Source: Methylococcaceae bacterium (GTDB taxonomy: Bacteria; Pseudomonadota; Gammaproteobacteria; Methylococcales; Methylococcaceae). Taken from it: a DNA stretch of 63,804 bases. The stretch spans positions 1-63,804 of the forward strand of contig CADDZF010000002.1 of NCBI GenBank assembly GCA_902812445.1. Direction: 5' to 3'. Each line of letters opens with the position of its first letter. The stretch's first letter is position 1. The notes under the pieces are model-generated. The model ran no database searches and was not told the origin of the DNA. It saw nothing but the letters and a program-made list of their open reading frames with translations. Positions 24,783-35,182 of the stretch are shown here, piece by piece. The translations under genes were made by a program, and so were the position numbers.

Positions 24783-25139
24783 TTACGGTGTCGTCGCAGA
24801 ACCTCCCGCATCCTCCCGCTTTTCCTGCATGAACAGGTTGCCGTATTCGTGGGCTTCCAGCTTGCCGTCTTTGCCGGCGTCTACCTTGTCGAAGTTCTCC
24901 AACAGTTTCGGATAATCTTTCAATTCGTCCTTGGTGATGTAGTGATCGCCGTTCTTATCCACTTGTTCGAACATGGGCAGCTCTTTGCTACCCCCGCCTG
25001 CACTGCCCGCCTGCTGGCTCGGATTGATTTTCTCGGGTTCAGCGCTGTGAACAGCCATGGAACTCAACATGCAAACCATGCCAGCGCTCAATGCTACAGG
25101 CAGCCAAGCTTTCCCGATCGTTATGTTTAAAGCTTTCAT
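24783..25139 (-). CDS. Exported EF-hand protein
   Basis: The 118-aa protein has a signal peptide (about 1-33, ending SMAVHSA) and two EF-hand loops. The first, at 61-72, has ligands Asp61, Asn63, Asp65, Tyr67 and Glu72. The second, at 87-98, has Asp87, Gly89, Asp91, Lys93 and Glu98. The first is canonical, and the second lacks one usual side-chain ligand. It is probably a periplasmic calcium-binding protein. GAGGAG lies before the ATG. Upstream are a sigma-54 promoter (25204-25219) and paired enhancers (25306-25338), making this the first gene of an operon with the DUF4398 and OmpA lipoproteins. Confidence 0.9.
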   Translation of the reverse strand: MKALNITIGKAWLPVALSAGMVCMLSSMAVHSAEPEKINPSQQAGSAGGGSKELPMFEQVDKNGDHYITKDELKDYPKLLENFDKVDAGKDGKLEAHEYGNLFMQEKREDAGGSATTP

Positions 25140-25203
25140 GCTTCACTCCTCTTTTCGACGAAACTTTGCGGCCGCGACAAATCTTGTGCAGCTTCCCTAA
25201 GGG

Positions 25204-25219
25204 AGCAACCTCCATGCCA
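25204..25219 (-). promoter_or_regulatory. Sigma-54 promoter for the EF-hand / DUF4398 / OmpA operon
   Basis: On the minus strand TGGCATGGAGGTTGCT matches the RpoN consensus with GG-N10-GC spacing. It differs from the csbD promoter at one base. Transcription would begin near 25194, about 55 nt before the EF-hand gene's ATG. Confidence 0.82.
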
Positions 25220-25305
25220 CTGAATTTTTTATCCATTTAAGTCTGTAGATTCAAGCGCTTAATCTCGGCTGTTGAAGAATGATATGGCGATTCGGCAGCA
25301 TTTTC

Positions 25306-25338
25306 GGTAACAATTACCATTAGGATGTAACCCTTACA
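25306..25338 (-). promoter_or_regulatory. Paired enhancer palindromes upstream of the EF-hand operon
   Basis: GGTAACAATTACC (25306-25318) and TGTAACCCTTACA (25326-25338) are perfect GTAA-N3-TTAC palindromes with centres 20 bp apart. They lie 106 and 126 bp upstream of the -12 GC at 25205. They also lie about 85-115 bp from the purE start on the other strand, but purE shows no sigma-54 element. Confidence 0.78.
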
Positions 25339-25421
25339 CGGCGTTGTCTTGAGTGGTGGACGGCGCGCAAGCACGCACGAAATGCAATAATGCTGGTTTC
25401 CTCAACCGTCGATCGAGAGTC

Positions 25422-25910
25422 ATGATTCAAGTCGGCATTGTCATGGGCAGTAGCAGCGATTGGGACGTCATGCAACACGCCGCCCGCCAGCTCAGGGATT
25501 TCGGGGTCGAATACGAGGCGCGCATCGTGTCGGCGCACCGCACGCCCGACCTGCTTTTCACCTACGCGGAAACCGCCGACCGGCGGGGACTTAAGAGTAT
25601 CATCGCCGGCGCGGGCGGGGCCGCGCACCTGCCGGGCATGCTGGCCGCCAAGACCATCCTGCCGGTGCTCGGCGTACCCGTCCCGTCACCCTACCTGAAC
25701 GGCCAGGATTCCTTGTATTCCATCGTGCAGATGCCAAAAGGCGTTCCGGTCGCAACCTTCGCCATCGGCCAAGCGGGCGCGGTCAATGCCGCCCTGTTTG
25801 CCGCCGCCATGCTGGCAAATAACGACGAGGAATTGAAACACCGCTTGGATGCGTTCCGCCGCAGTCAAGCGGAGCGCGTCCTGGCAACACACTTGCCGGA
25901 AGTCGAATGA
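25422..25910 (+). CDS. purE: N5-carboxyaminoimidazole ribonucleotide mutase
   Basis: PurE converts N5-CAIR to CAIR in purine synthesis. From the ATG at 25422 the product is 162 aa, a normal bacterial class I size. It begins [18 protein letters not shown], with the GSxSDW substrate motif, and carries the catalytic His in VSAHRTPD and the loop [13 protein letters not shown]. The upstream in-frame codons from 25353 are not family-like. Its stop codon overlaps the purK ATG by four bases, so the pair is translationally coupled. Confidence 0.97.
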   Translation: MIQVGIVMGSSSDWDVMQHAARQLRDFGVEYEARIVSAHRTPDLLFTYAETADRRGLKSIIAGAGGAAHLPGMLAAKTILPVLGVPVPSPYLNGQDSLYSIVQMPKGVPVATFAIGQAGAVNAALFAAAMLANNDEELKHRLDAFRRSQAERVLATHLPEVE

Positions 25911-27043
25911 GCGTCCACATTCTGCCCGATGCCATGCTCGGCATTCTCGGCGGTGGTCAGCTTGGGCGCATGTTCACCCTGGCAGCGCGGGCAATGGGCT
26001 ATCGCGTCAGCGTGCTGGATCCAGATCCTGATTGCCCGGCGGGTAATCTGGCCGATGCCCACCTTCGCGCCCACTACGATGATGCTGCCGCGCTGCACAG
26101 CCTGGCCGCGACCTGTGCGGCAGTGACCACCGAATTCGAGAACGTGCCGGCTGAGAGCCTGCGCCTGTTGCAGCAAACCACCCGCGTCAGACCTTCCGCC
26201 GACTGCGTGAGCATCGCCCAGGACCGCATCTGCGAAAAACGCTATATCGCCCAGACCGGCATCCGGGTCGCACCCTTCGTCGCCGTCGAAATAGCAGCCG
26301 ATCTCGCTCGCGACCTGAGCGCCTATCTGCCGGGTATTTTGAAGGTCGCACGACTGGGTTACGACGGCAAAGGTCAGATTCGCGTGGAGACGCCGGATGA
26401 AGCCCGCGCCGCCTTCCTCCAAATGGGTTGCCGGGCGTGCGTATTGGAGCGGCGGCTCACGCTGAAGAGTGAAATTTCGGTCATTGTCGTACGTTCTTCG
26501 GCGGGCGAAGCGGCCTGTTTTCCGGTCGCCGAAAACCAGCACGCAGCCGGCATTCTCGAGCTGACCATCGTGCCGGCCCGAATCGCGGCTGAGGTCGCCG
26601 AGCGCGCACGCCGACTGGCTCTGCAATTAGCCACGGCGATGGATTACATCGGCGTGCTGGCGGTCGAGTTCTTTATAGTGGATGACGATGAAATCGTGAT
26701 CAATGAAATCGCGCCGCGCCCGCATAACAGTGGCCACTACACGCTGGACGCCTGCGTGGCAAGCCAGTTTGAGCAACAGGTGCGAGCGCTATGCGGCTTG
26801 CCGCCGGCGTGTACCCGATTGCTGAGTCCGGTCGTCATGGTGAATTTGCTCGGTGATTTCTGGCGCAACGATTCCCCCGCCTGGGACAGGCTGTTGAGCC
26901 AGCCGAACGTCAAACTGCATCTGTATGGCAAAAAAACCGCCCGCATTGGCCGCAAGATGGGCCACTTCAACCTCCTCGCCGAGGATGTCACGCAGGCGCT
27001 GGTGCAGGCCAGGAAACTGAAACAAACGCTTGAACGGTGTTAG
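25907..27043 (+). CDS. purK: N5-carboxyaminoimidazole ribonucleotide synthase
   Basis: PurK uses ATP and bicarbonate to carboxylate AIR, providing the substrate of PurE. The 378-aa ATP-grasp protein begins with the nucleotide-binding [20 protein letters not shown]. It contains [13 protein letters not shown], the grasp segment [15 protein letters not shown] and [20 protein letters not shown] near residue 270. The ATG overlaps purE (ATGA). It is followed by a 170-bp gap before recQ in which no further gene is seen. Confidence 0.97.
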   Translation: MSVHILPDAMLGILGGGQLGRMFTLAARAMGYRVSVLDPDPDCPAGNLADAHLRAHYDDAAALHSLAATCAAVTTEFENVPAESLRLLQQTTRVRPSADCVSIAQDRICEKRYIAQTGIRVAPFVAVEIAADLARDLSAYLPGILKVARLGYDGKGQIRVETPDEARAAFLQMGCRACVLERRLTLKSEISVIVVRSSAGEAACFPVAENQHAAGILELTIVPARIAAEVAERARRLALQLATAMDYIGVLAVEFFIVDDDEIVINEIAPRPHNSGHYTLDACVASQFEQQVRALCGLPPACTRLLSPVVMVNLLGDFWRNDSPAWDRLLSQPNVKLHLYGKKTARIGRKMGHFNLLAEDVTQALVQARKLKQTLERC

Positions 27044-27213
27044 CGGCACAAGCCGGAAAAGCGCTCAGGGGATTAGCGGCCTCGCTATTCAAGGCAGCCC
27101 AGAAAGGGTGAGCCAGGCCACCATGTCGGTAATTTCGTGCAGGCTGGGCATGGCGTCCCGGCGGCGCCAATCGGGGGACGGCGCCGTACGGATGAGGTTT
27201 CAACGCGCTCGCC

Positions 27214-29394
27214 ATGTCTGACAAGCCCATAGAAGACGTCCTCCGCCGTGTTTTCGGCTATGCCCAATTTCGTGGCCAGCAGGCGGCGATCGTCGATCAT
27301 CTGGTCAAAGGTGGCGATGCTTTGGTATTGATGCCGACCGGCGCCGGCAAGTCCCTTTGCTATCAAATTCCAGCCATGCTGCGACCCGGTACGGCGATCG
27401 TCGTTTCTCCCTTGATCGCCTTGATGCAGGATCAGGTCAGCATGCTGAATCAAGTCGGCGTGCGGGCCGCGTTTCTCAATTCGAGCTTGGACGCGCATGC
27501 GATGCGCGCGGTCGAGGCGGAATGGGCTGACGGACGCCTGGATCTTTTGTATGTCGCGCCCGAGCGCCTGCTGTCGACTGCCATGCTGGACCGCTTGGAT
27601 CGTGCGCCCAGCAGCCTGTTTGCCATCGATGAAGCGCACTGCGTATCACAGTGGGGTCATGATTTCCGCGCCGACTACTGGCGGCTTTCCGTGCTGCACG
27701 AGCGCTATCCGCAGGTGCCGCGCGTTGCCCTCACGGCCACTGCCGACGAGCGCACACGACAGGAGATCATCAAGCGGCTAAATCTTGAAAAAGCTAAGGT
27801 ATTCTGCCACGGCTTCGATCGACCCAATATTCGCTACCGCATCGGCGTCAAGCAAAACGTGCACGGTCAACTGTCGCGTTTTTTACAGGACGAACACCGG
27901 GGTGATGCCGGGATCGTCTATTGCCTATCGCGTAAAAGAGTGGACGCCACGACCGAATGGTTGAGCGAAAAAGGATTCAGCGCCCTGCCTTATCATGCCG
28001 GCTTGCCGACAGACCTTCGGCGGCGAAACCAGCAACGCTTTCTGATGGAGGAAGGAGTGATCATGGTGGCGACGATTGCGTTCGGCATGGGTATCGACAA
28101 ACCGAATGTCCGCTTTGTCGCCCACCTCGATCTGCCGAAAAGCCTGGAAGCCTATTACCAGGAGACGGGGCGCGCCGGACGCGATGGTCTGCCCGCCAAT
28201 GCCTGGATGGTTTACGGCCTGCAGGACGTCATCGCGCTGCGGCAAATGGTCGAAGCATCCGCAGCCGATCCGCTGCACAAACGAGTTGAACGCCACAAAC
28301 TCGAAGCCATGCTGGGCTTCTGCGAACTGACGACGTGCCGTCGGCAGGCGTTACTGAGCTACTTCGGCGATGAATTAAAGCAACCGTGCGGCAATTGCGA
28401 CAATTGTCTGCAACCGGCGTTGACCTGGGATGCTACGGAAGCTGCGCGTAAAGCCCTCTCCTGCGTCTATAAAACCGGGCAGCGGTTTGGCGTTCGCCAT
28501 CTCGTGGATGTGCTGCTCGGAAAGCTCAATGAAAAGGTACGCGGCTTTGCTCACAACCGGCTAAGCACCTTCGGCATCGGTCACTCATTGAGTGAAAAAC
28601 AGTGGCATTCCGTCTATCGCCAATTGATCACCCGCGGCCTTCTGGCGGTGGATTGGGAAGGGCATGGCGCCTTGCGGCTAACGGAGGCGTGCCGACCGGT
28701 GCTGCGCGGGGAACAAGCGCTTTGGCTGCGTCCGGATGAGGCCTCGGCCCGGCAGGCAAGGCCAGCGCCCGCGCGCTTTGCGACACCGATGGCCGAACAG
28801 CTGTGGCAGGCACTAAGAGTTCACCGACGCCGGCTCGCGGCGCAGCAGCAGGTGCCGCCCTATGTCATTTTTCACGATGCCGTCCTGATGGACATGGTGC
28901 GATTGCGGCCTCAACACAAGGCGGCGTTGGGCCAGCTCGCCGGAATCGGTGAACGCAAGTTGGAGCGCTACGGCGATAGCTTTCTCGCAGTAATCCAAGA
29001 CGTTGGGGGACTCGGAAAATCGCCCGCCATAACGGGTGTCCGCACGCAAGACGAGAGCCTTAAGTTGTTTCGCCTCGGCATGAGCGTGCAACAGGTCGCC
29101 GTGCAGCGCGGATTGGCGGTAACGACCGTATGGATTCATCTCGCGCAGGCAATCGAGTCCGGCGCCCTGGAGCTCGGCGCCGCAGTCAAACTGGATGAGA
29201 TGCAGCTGGCCGCAATCAGGGCCGCTTGGGATGCACTGCCGGAAGGCGAACGCGCAGTCCTCAAACCGTTGTACGAGTCGCTGGGCGGCGTTTACAGCTA
29301 TGAGGTGCTGCGCTGCGTTCGCTCCGCCTTCCGGCAGGAGTCGAACGAAAGCCCTAGTCCAACGCCAGACAGTGTTCCTGCGAAGGGCGTGTGA
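27214..29394 (+). CDS. recQ: ATP-dependent DNA helicase RecQ, extended form
   Basis: RecQ unwinds DNA in recombination and repair. The 726-aa product is longer than E. coli RecQ (609). In order it has the helicase core with Walker [14 protein letters not shown] near residue 45 and DEAH in [15 protein letters not shown] near residue 140. The second RecA lobe ends [14 protein letters not shown] zinc site (CGNCDNC near 393-399 plus an upstream Cys), an RQC winged helix, an HRDC domain (about 528-600) and a C-terminal helix-turn-helix extension ([20 protein letters not shown]) follow. Its last 41 bases overlap the 3' end of the convergent DUF1249 gene. Confidence 0.96.
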   Translation: MSDKPIEDVLRRVFGYAQFRGQQAAIVDHLVKGGDALVLMPTGAGKSLCYQIPAMLRPGTAIVVSPLIALMQDQVSMLNQVGVRAAFLNSSLDAHAMRAVEAEWADGRLDLLYVAPERLLSTAMLDRLDRAPSSLFAIDEAHCVSQWGHDFRADYWRLSVLHERYPQVPRVALTATADERTRQEIIKRLNLEKAKVFCHGFDRPNIRYRIGVKQNVHGQLSRFLQDEHRGDAGIVYCLSRKRVDATTEWLSEKGFSALPYHAGLPTDLRRRNQQRFLMEEGVIMVATIAFGMGIDKPNVRFVAHLDLPKSLEAYYQETGRAGRDGLPANAWMVYGLQDVIALRQMVEASAADPLHKRVERHKLEAMLGFCELTTCRRQALLSYFGDELKQPCGNCDNCLQPALTWDATEAARKALSCVYKTGQRFGVRHLVDVLLGKLNEKVRGFAHNRLSTFGIGHSLSEKQWHSVYRQLITRGLLAVDWEGHGALRLTEACRPVLRGEQALWLRPDEASARQARPAPARFATPMAEQLWQALRVHRRRLAAQQQVPPYVIFHDAVLMDMVRLRPQHKAALGQLAGIGERKLERYGDSFLAVIQDVGGLGKSPAITGVRTQDESLKLFRLGMSVQQVAVQRGLAVTTVWIHLAQAIESGALELGAAVKLDEMQLAAIRAAWDALPEGERAVLKPLYESLGGVYSYEVLRCVRSAFRQESNESPSPTPDSVPAKGV

Positions 29395-29821
29395 TGCTGA
29401 ATCGGTAGCGGTTCTGTAGGCAATGGTCCAGCCATTTATCCAAAAAATAGTTTAAAGACCATTTGTAATCGAGCACCTTTTGGCCGGAACTGCCAGCCTT
29501 TAGCGCATCCGCAACCAACGGGCGGTGATAGTCGCTCAGCACCTCTGCCGCTTTCACGTCGAGATAGACGCGGATTTGTACCGCCGGCTCGAAGGCCTCC
29601 AGCTCTTGCTGGAAACGATGGGTCAGTTCCAGCGTCAACGTATACGGTGCGCGCTGGATTAAGCGAAGATAGAGCGTCGGCTTGCCTTCGGCGTTGGCCA
29701 CTGCGCTTTTGCTCTCATTAAGGTCGTCGAGGTCGGGAACCAGGCTGAGTAGCTTGCGGTAGTTCGATTCGCAGATTTTTTCCAGCCAATACGATTTGTT
29801 AACGAGGTTCAGTGCGCTCAT
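29354..29821 (-). CDS. DUF1249 (YqiB-like) protein
   Basis: The product is 155 aa from the ATG at 29821; a TTG five codons earlier is less likely. The family pattern is visible: [20 protein letters not shown] at the N-terminus, then [19 protein letters not shown] and [17 protein letters not shown] in the middle. There is no signal peptide or catalytic motif. The function of DUF1249 is unknown; in other gammaproteobacteria it often lies near cpdA and tolC. Here it follows queD by 27 bp on the same strand, and its stop lies inside the end of recQ on the opposite strand. Confidence 0.9.
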   Translation of the reverse strand: MSALNLVNKSYWLEKICESNYRKLLSLVPDLDDLNESKSAVANAEGKPTLYLRLIQRAPYTLTLELTHRFQQELEAFEPAVQIRVYLDVKAAEVLSDYHRPLVADALKAGSSGQKVLDYKWSLNYFLDKWLDHCLQNRYRFSITRPSQEHCLALD

Positions 29822-29848
29822 GTCAGAAATTATCAACCCTTCCGCGTT

Positions 29849-30250
29849 TCATTCTCGATACGAGGCGCAGGCGCTTGGTGTTTCCCATAAGCTAACGCTG
29901 TCGACTGGGTAACCTTGGGCCGCGATGTATTGGTAAATCAATTTTGCCAGGTACTCGGCGGTCGGATGCTCATCCAACGCCATGAATCGTTCATTTGCCT
30001 GTCTTAGAAAAGGCAGCAAAGGATCGTCTCGATGCAACAGAAAATTATGATCCAGTTGTTCCTCGATGAAGCCGCAGGCGACTCCATCGATTTCGCCAAA
30101 ATCACAGACCATGCCGTGTCGATTAAGCTTCTCGGCCGATAGCGTGATCGCCGCCTTGACGCTGTGTCCATGAACGTTGCGGCACTTGCCTGCGTGCTCC
30201 ATCAGGCGGTGACCGTAGCAGAACGACACTTCTTTAGTAACGGTAAACAT
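29849..30250 (-). CDS. queD: 6-carboxy-5,6,7,8-tetrahydropterin synthase (QueD/PTPS family)
   Basis: The 133-aa protein has the zinc-binding histidines of the PTPS fold (His14 in CYGHRL, His27 and His29 in CRNVHGH) with the nucleophilic Cys23 in CxxxHGH, the QueD pattern. DFGEIDGVACGFIEEQLDHN and the C-terminal LWETPSACASY, with its pterin-anchoring Glu, complete the signature. It probably converts dihydroneopterin triphosphate to carboxytetrahydropterin for queuosine synthesis. No queC, queE or queF gene is adjacent. A 6-pyruvoyl-tetrahydropterin synthase role is less likely but possible. Confidence 0.9.
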   Translation of the reverse strand: MFTVTKEVSFCYGHRLMEHAGKCRNVHGHSVKAAITLSAEKLNRHGMVCDFGEIDGVACGFIEEQLDHNFLLHRDDPLLPFLRQANERFMALDEHPTAEYLAKLIYQYIAAQGYPVDSVSLWETPSACASYRE

Positions 30251-30298
30251 AGCGATGAATGATCAGAAAATGAGGGCAAAAACGTGTTCTTGAGAGCT

Positions 30299-30598
30299 CT
30301 AGTCGCTCTTAATGCCTTTTATCGCGCCGGCTATTTGATAGCCTCCGTCATCGGTCTTCATGCTTCGGATGACTTCGATAAATGCAGTCAGAGGTGGAGT
30401 CAGGCTATTTTCGGGTACGAGGTAGATTTCGAGAGCCCTGCCGAGTTCTATATTTTGCTGCGTCTTAAACAGGATGCCGGCACCGCTCAGGTTTAGGCAG
30501 AAAGCCTCATGTTGTCGTTCGGTGTCGACCGCTTTATAGGTCATTTTACAATTGGTCTGCATGCGCACAAAGTCGCGTTTCTCATCATCCAGCAACAT
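30299..30598 (-). CDS. PilZ-domain protein
   Basis: The 99-aa protein is a lone PilZ domain, a likely cyclic-di-GMP receptor. The arginine motif RDFVR (residues 8-12; consensus RxxxR) and NLSGAGI (36-42; consensus D/NxSxxG) are both present with normal spacing. No other domain or export signal is seen. It lies 48 bp upstream of queD on the same strand. Possible outputs such as motility or exopolysaccharide control cannot be told from context. Confidence 0.88.
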   Translation of the reverse strand: MLLDDEKRDFVRMQTNCKMTYKAVDTERQHEAFCLNLSGAGILFKTQQNIELGRALEIYLVPENSLTPPLTAFIEVIRSMKTDDGGYQIAGAIKGIKSD

Positions 30599-30801
30599 CT
30601 AAATACTCTCTGGTCTTCTGTTCGATCGCCGGCAGCCATTATCAGTCGTTAAAAAATCATATTAAACTCAGTGTTAGCATTTAGTGCAAGAGACCTCGGC
30701 GGTGCGCATCAATGTGCGCTCTTCGTCGCTCCTCGCATCGCGCGCTACCGATTGATCGCTTATTGGCCCACCGGTAAGGCCCCGGTCAAAAGGGTACTTT
30801 T

Positions 30802-30807
30802 TATAAT
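30802..30807 (+). promoter_or_regulatory. -10 element for tRNA-Val
   Basis: A perfect TATAAT lies 30 bp before the tRNA start. No good -35 hexamer is found 16-18 bp upstream, so the assignment is partial. Confidence 0.4.
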
Positions 30808-30837
30808 CGGAAAATCTGTTTACAATTAGCCAGTATT

Positions 30838-30914
30838 AGGCGCGTAGCTCAGCTGGTTAGAGCACCACCTTGACATGGTGGGGGTCGTTGGTTCGAGTCC
30901 AATCGCGCCTACCA
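30838..30914 (+). tRNA. tRNA-Val (GAC)
   Basis: This is a 77-nt cloverleaf with acceptor AGGCGCG/CGCGCCT, D-arm GCTCAGCTGGTTAGAGC, anticodon loop TTGACAT (GAC, valine), T-loop GGTTCGAGTCC and an encoded CCA. A terminator follows eight bases later. It precedes thrS on the same strand. Confidence 0.95.
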
Positions 30915-30921
30915 ATGATTT

Positions 30922-30951
30922 AAGCATCGCATCGCGATGCTTTAATTTTTT
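30922..30951 (+). terminator. Intrinsic terminator after tRNA-Val
   Basis: AAGCATCGC and GCGATGCTT form a perfect 9-bp stem with a 3-base loop (30922-30942), followed by a T-rich run ending in six T. It separates the tRNA from thrS, whose ATG is 39 bp further on. Confidence 0.82.
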
Positions 30952-30989
30952 GAAGGTCAGGTTTCCTTACCTATTTCGAAAAACAGAAA

Positions 30990-32909
30990 ATGCCGGTCGT
31001 TACCCTTCCCGATGGCTCGAGACGTTTTTACGATCATCCAGTGACCGTGATGCAGGTTGCCGAGAGCATTGATTCGGGGCTCGCAAAAGCGGCCCTAGCG
31101 GGCCGCCTCGATGGCAAGCTGGTCGATCTTTCGACTGTACTCGATCGCGACGCGGAGGTGAAAATTGTCACCGGACAGGATACAGAAGGGCTGGACGTAT
31201 TGCGCCACTCGACCGCCCATCTGCTTGCTCATGCCGTCAAGTCGCTTTATCCAAGCGCGCAAGTGACCATCGGCCCCGTGATAGAAGATGGATTCTATTA
31301 CGATTTCGCTTTTGATAGGCCATTTACACCAGACGATCTGGCGGCCATCGAAAAGAAAATGCACGAGCTCGCGGAGCAGGCACTTGCGGTTAGACGCCAA
31401 GTGATTCCGCGACAACAGGCGATCGACTTTTTCCGTCGCCAGGGGGAAGAATACAAAGCCAGAATCATCGAGGAGATTCCCGCCGACGACGAGATCTCAC
31501 TTTACACCCAGGGCGATTTCACCGATCTTTGCCGTGGACCGCATGTGCCCGATACGGGAAAATTGAAGGCTTTCAAATTGATGAAAATCGCCGGCGCTTA
31601 TTGGCGCGGCGATGCCCGCAACGAAATGCTGCAACGAATATACGGTACCGCCTGGCTCAACAGGAAGGATCTAAACCGGTATCTCGAACGCCTGGAAGAG
31701 GCCGAGAAAAGAGATCACCGCAAGATCGCCAAGGCGTTGGACTTGTTTCACCTGCAGGAAGAAGCACCGGGCATGGTGTTTTGGCACCCGAAAGGCTGGG
31801 CGTTGTGGCAAGTCATTGAGCAGTATATGCGCCAGCTATTTCGCACGAGTGGTTATCAGGAGATTCGCACGCCGCTCATCGTCGACCGCAGTCTATGGGA
31901 AAAATCCGGGCACTGGGACAAATTCGGCGAGGAAATGTTTACGACTCACTCCGAATCCAAAGATTACGCCATCAAGCCGATGAATTGCCCTTGCCACGTG
32001 CAGGTTTATAACCAGGGACTGAAGAGTTACCGGGATCTACCGCTGCGCCTAGCCGAATTTGGCTCTTGCCACCGCAATGAGCTGTCAGGCGTCCTGCATG
32101 GCATCATGCGCGTGAGAAGTTTTACCCAGGACGATGCGCATATCTTTTGCACAGAGGATCAGATTCAGGACGAAGTGTCGCGTTTTATCGATCTGCTGCA
32201 CCAAGTGTATGCTGATTTTGGTTTTCACGAAATCCTGATAAAACTCTCTACCCGCCCCGCCAAGCGGGTAGGTTCCGATGCAATATGGGACAAGGCCGAG
32301 CAGGCGCTCGAAACAGCCTTGAACGCCAAACGGCTAAATTGGCAATCGCAGCCCGGCGAGGGCGCCTTCTACGGGCCTAAAATCGAATTTTCGTTAAAGG
32401 ACTGCCTCGCTCGAATCTGGCAGTGCGGCACGATCCAGGTCGATTTTTCCACACCGAACGCATTGGGCGCCGTCTATGTGGCCGAAGACAGTTCCAAGCA
32501 GACGCCCGTCATGCTGCACCGCGCCATACTTGGCTCGCTGGAGCGGTTTATCGGGATTCTAATCGAGCATTATGCCGGAAACTTTCCGGTCTGGTTGGCC
32601 CCCGTGCAGGCAATGGCGTTGAACATTACGGACCGGCATACGGAATATGTTAAAAAAATGGTTCATGAAATGGAAAATCAAGGATTTAGGGTCAAGGCCG
32701 ACTTGAGAAATGAAAAGATCGGCTTTAAAATTCGCGAGCACTCGATCCAGCGAGTTCCCTATCTTTTGATAGTGGGTGACAAAGAGATGGAAACGCGCAC
32801 ACTCGCCGTTCGCACGCAGAAAGGAACCGATCTTGGCCGTTTTACGCTGGAGGATTTTTTAGCCAGGCTGGCGGCTGATACAGCAAGCCGCAGCACACTT
32901 TTACCATGA
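30990..32909 (+). CDS. thrS: Threonyl-tRNA synthetase
   Basis: ThrRS charges tRNA-Thr and edits mischarged serine. The 639-aa product has all expected parts. An N-terminal TGS domain (about 1-63) comes first. The editing domain carries [12 protein letters not shown] (HxxxH, about 73-84) and PHVPDTG. The class II core holds the zinc cysteine in [13 protein letters not shown] near residue 334, and the C-terminal domain is the anticodon-binding one. It leads the conserved thrS-infC-rpmI-rplT-pheST-ihfA cluster. The infC start lies 17 bases beyond its stop codon. Confidence 0.98.
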   Translation: MPVVTLPDGSRRFYDHPVTVMQVAESIDSGLAKAALAGRLDGKLVDLSTVLDRDAEVKIVTGQDTEGLDVLRHSTAHLLAHAVKSLYPSAQVTIGPVIEDGFYYDFAFDRPFTPDDLAAIEKKMHELAEQALAVRRQVIPRQQAIDFFRRQGEEYKARIIEEIPADDEISLYTQGDFTDLCRGPHVPDTGKLKAFKLMKIAGAYWRGDARNEMLQRIYGTAWLNRKDLNRYLERLEEAEKRDHRKIAKALDLFHLQEEAPGMVFWHPKGWALWQVIEQYMRQLFRTSGYQEIRTPLIVDRSLWEKSGHWDKFGEEMFTTHSESKDYAIKPMNCPCHVQVYNQGLKSYRDLPLRLAEFGSCHRNELSGVLHGIMRVRSFTQDDAHIFCTEDQIQDEVSRFIDLLHQVYADFGFHEILIKLSTRPAKRVGSDAIWDKAEQALETALNAKRLNWQSQPGEGAFYGPKIEFSLKDCLARIWQCGTIQVDFSTPNALGAVYVAEDSSKQTPVMLHRAILGSLERFIGILIEHYAGNFPVWLAPVQAMALNITDRHTEYVKKMVHEMENQGFRVKADLRNEKIGFKIREHSIQRVPYLLIVGDKEMETRTLAVRTQKGTDLGRFTLEDFLARLAADTASRSTLLP

Positions 32910-32926
32910 ATGTGGAGGATTAAGGT

Positions 32927-33457
32927 ATCACCGTTAATGTCAATAAAGAACCGCGTCTGAATGATGAAATCACGGCACATTCCGTCAGATTAATCGATTC
33001 GGAAGGCAAACAGGTCGGCGTCGTTTCGGTTAGAGAAGCCAAACAAATTGCTCAGGATGCTGATCTGGATCTAGTAGAGATTTCGCCCAACGCAGATCCT
33101 CCGGTATGTAGGGTGATGAACTATGGCAAGTACCGCTTCGAGCTGAGCAAGAAACAGCAGGCTGCCAAGAAAAAGCAAAAGCAGATTCAAATCAAGGAAG
33201 TAAAATTTAGACCGGGCACGGATGAAGGAGATTATCAGGTTAAGATGCGTAACCTCGTCAAATTTCTGCATGAGGGCGACAAAACGAAAATCACCGTGCG
33301 GTTTAGGGGGCGCGAATTGAGCCATCGCGAATTGGGGATCGATTTACTGAAAAGAATCGAAACGGAGTTGGAGCCTTTTGCATCGGTGGAGCAACATCCC
33401 AAGCTGGAGGGCAAGCAGATGATCATGGTGCTTTCGCCCAAGAAGAAAAAGACTTAA
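32927..33457 (+). CDS. infC: Translation initiation factor IF-3, AUC start codon
   Basis: IF-3 binds the 30S subunit and proofreads start-codon selection. The frame opens after an in-frame TAA at 32921-32923 and has no ATG, GTG or TTG before the conserved N-terminus ([10 protein letters not shown]). The only suitably placed codon is ATC at 32927-32929, eight bases after GGAGG. That gives 176 aa, close to the E. coli 180. infC commonly starts at a rare codon (AUU in E. coli), which lets IF-3 repress its own synthesis. An ATG at 33113 would delete the N-terminal domain. Motifs [20 protein letters not shown] and [15 protein letters not shown] are intact. Confidence 0.94.
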   Translation: MTVNVNKEPRLNDEITAHSVRLIDSEGKQVGVVSVREAKQIAQDADLDLVEISPNADPPVCRVMNYGKYRFELSKKQQAAKKKQKQIQIKEVKFRPGTDEGDYQVKMRNLVKFLHEGDKTKITVRFRGRELSHRELGIDLLKRIETELEPFASVEQHPKLEGKQMIMVLSPKKKKT

Positions 33458-33477
33458 CTCATCACAGAGTACAACGT

Positions 33478-33675
33478 ATGCCAAAAATGAAAACAAATCG
33501 AGGCGCCGCGAAGCGGTTTAAGCGCACCACGTCGGGCAGCTTCAAATGCAATCACTCGCATCGGCGCCATATCCTGACGAAAAAGAGCACGAAGCGGAAA
33601 AGACACTTACGGCATGGCAACATGCTGCATCCCTCGGATGCCGGAAGTGCGAGTCGGCTATTGCCGTATAGTTGA
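33478..33675 (+). CDS. rpmI: 50S ribosomal protein L35
   Basis: The 65-aa, very basic protein begins [20 protein letters not shown] and contains the [17 protein letters not shown] segment of L35. Length and position between infC and rplT are canonical. It is likely regulated with rplT by L20 binding near the infC-rpmI junction, as in E. coli; the operator itself was not resolved here. Confidence 0.98.
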   Translation: MPKMKTNRGAAKRFKRTTSGSFKCNHSHRRHILTKKSTKRKRHLRHGNMLHPSDAGSASRLLPYS

Positions 33676-33706
33676 AGTTTAAAGACAACATTTACGAGGA
33701 ATCTCC

Positions 33707-34054
33707 ATGCCAAGAGTCAAACGCGGCGTCACTGCGCGAGCGCGGCACAAAAAAGTTCTCAAGCAAGCGAAGGGCTATTATGGCGCCCGCAGCCGCGTCT
33801 ATCGGGTAGCCAAACAGGCCGTTATCAAAGCCGGTCAATACGCCTATCGCGATCGCAAACAACGGAAGCGCCAATTCCGCGCCCTGTGGATCGTACGCAT
33901 CAATGCGGCCGCTCGCGAATGCGGACTGTCCTATAGCCGCTTGATGGACGGTCTGAAAAAAGCCTCGATCGCTATTGACCGCAAGGTGCTCGCTGACTTG
34001 GCCGTTCACGATAAGGAAGCTTTTGCCGAACTGGCCAAATTAGCCCAGAGCTAA
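33707..34054 (+). CDS. rplT: 50S ribosomal protein L20
   Basis: The 115-aa product begins [20 protein letters not shown] and contains [20 protein letters not shown] and the C-terminal rRNA-binding domain with [21 protein letters not shown]20 is needed for early 50S assembly and represses rpmI-rplT translation in E. coli. It lies 31 bp after rpmI. A Shine-Dalgarno site (GAGGA) precedes the ATG. Confidence 0.98.
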   Translation: MPRVKRGVTARARHKKVLKQAKGYYGARSRVYRVAKQAVIKAGQYAYRDRKQRKRQFRALWIVRINAAARECGLSYSRLMDGLKKASIAIDRKVLADLAVHDKEAFAELAKLAQS

Positions 34055-34098
34055 GGCCGTTCAAAATTGCAAAAGCTGTCCTTCGACTGCAGTCCTAG

Positions 34099-35130
<1,032 letters not shown>

Positions 35131-35182
35131 TCTATTCGTCATTTTTCCAGTGACGAAATCACGGCTCGAATAAAGTTTAATC

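Noticed and set aside
30915-30989. T-box or autoregulatory leader for thrS
   Set aside because: The hairpin here is explained as the tRNA-Val terminator, and no tRNA-like thrS operator or T-box sequence is visible.
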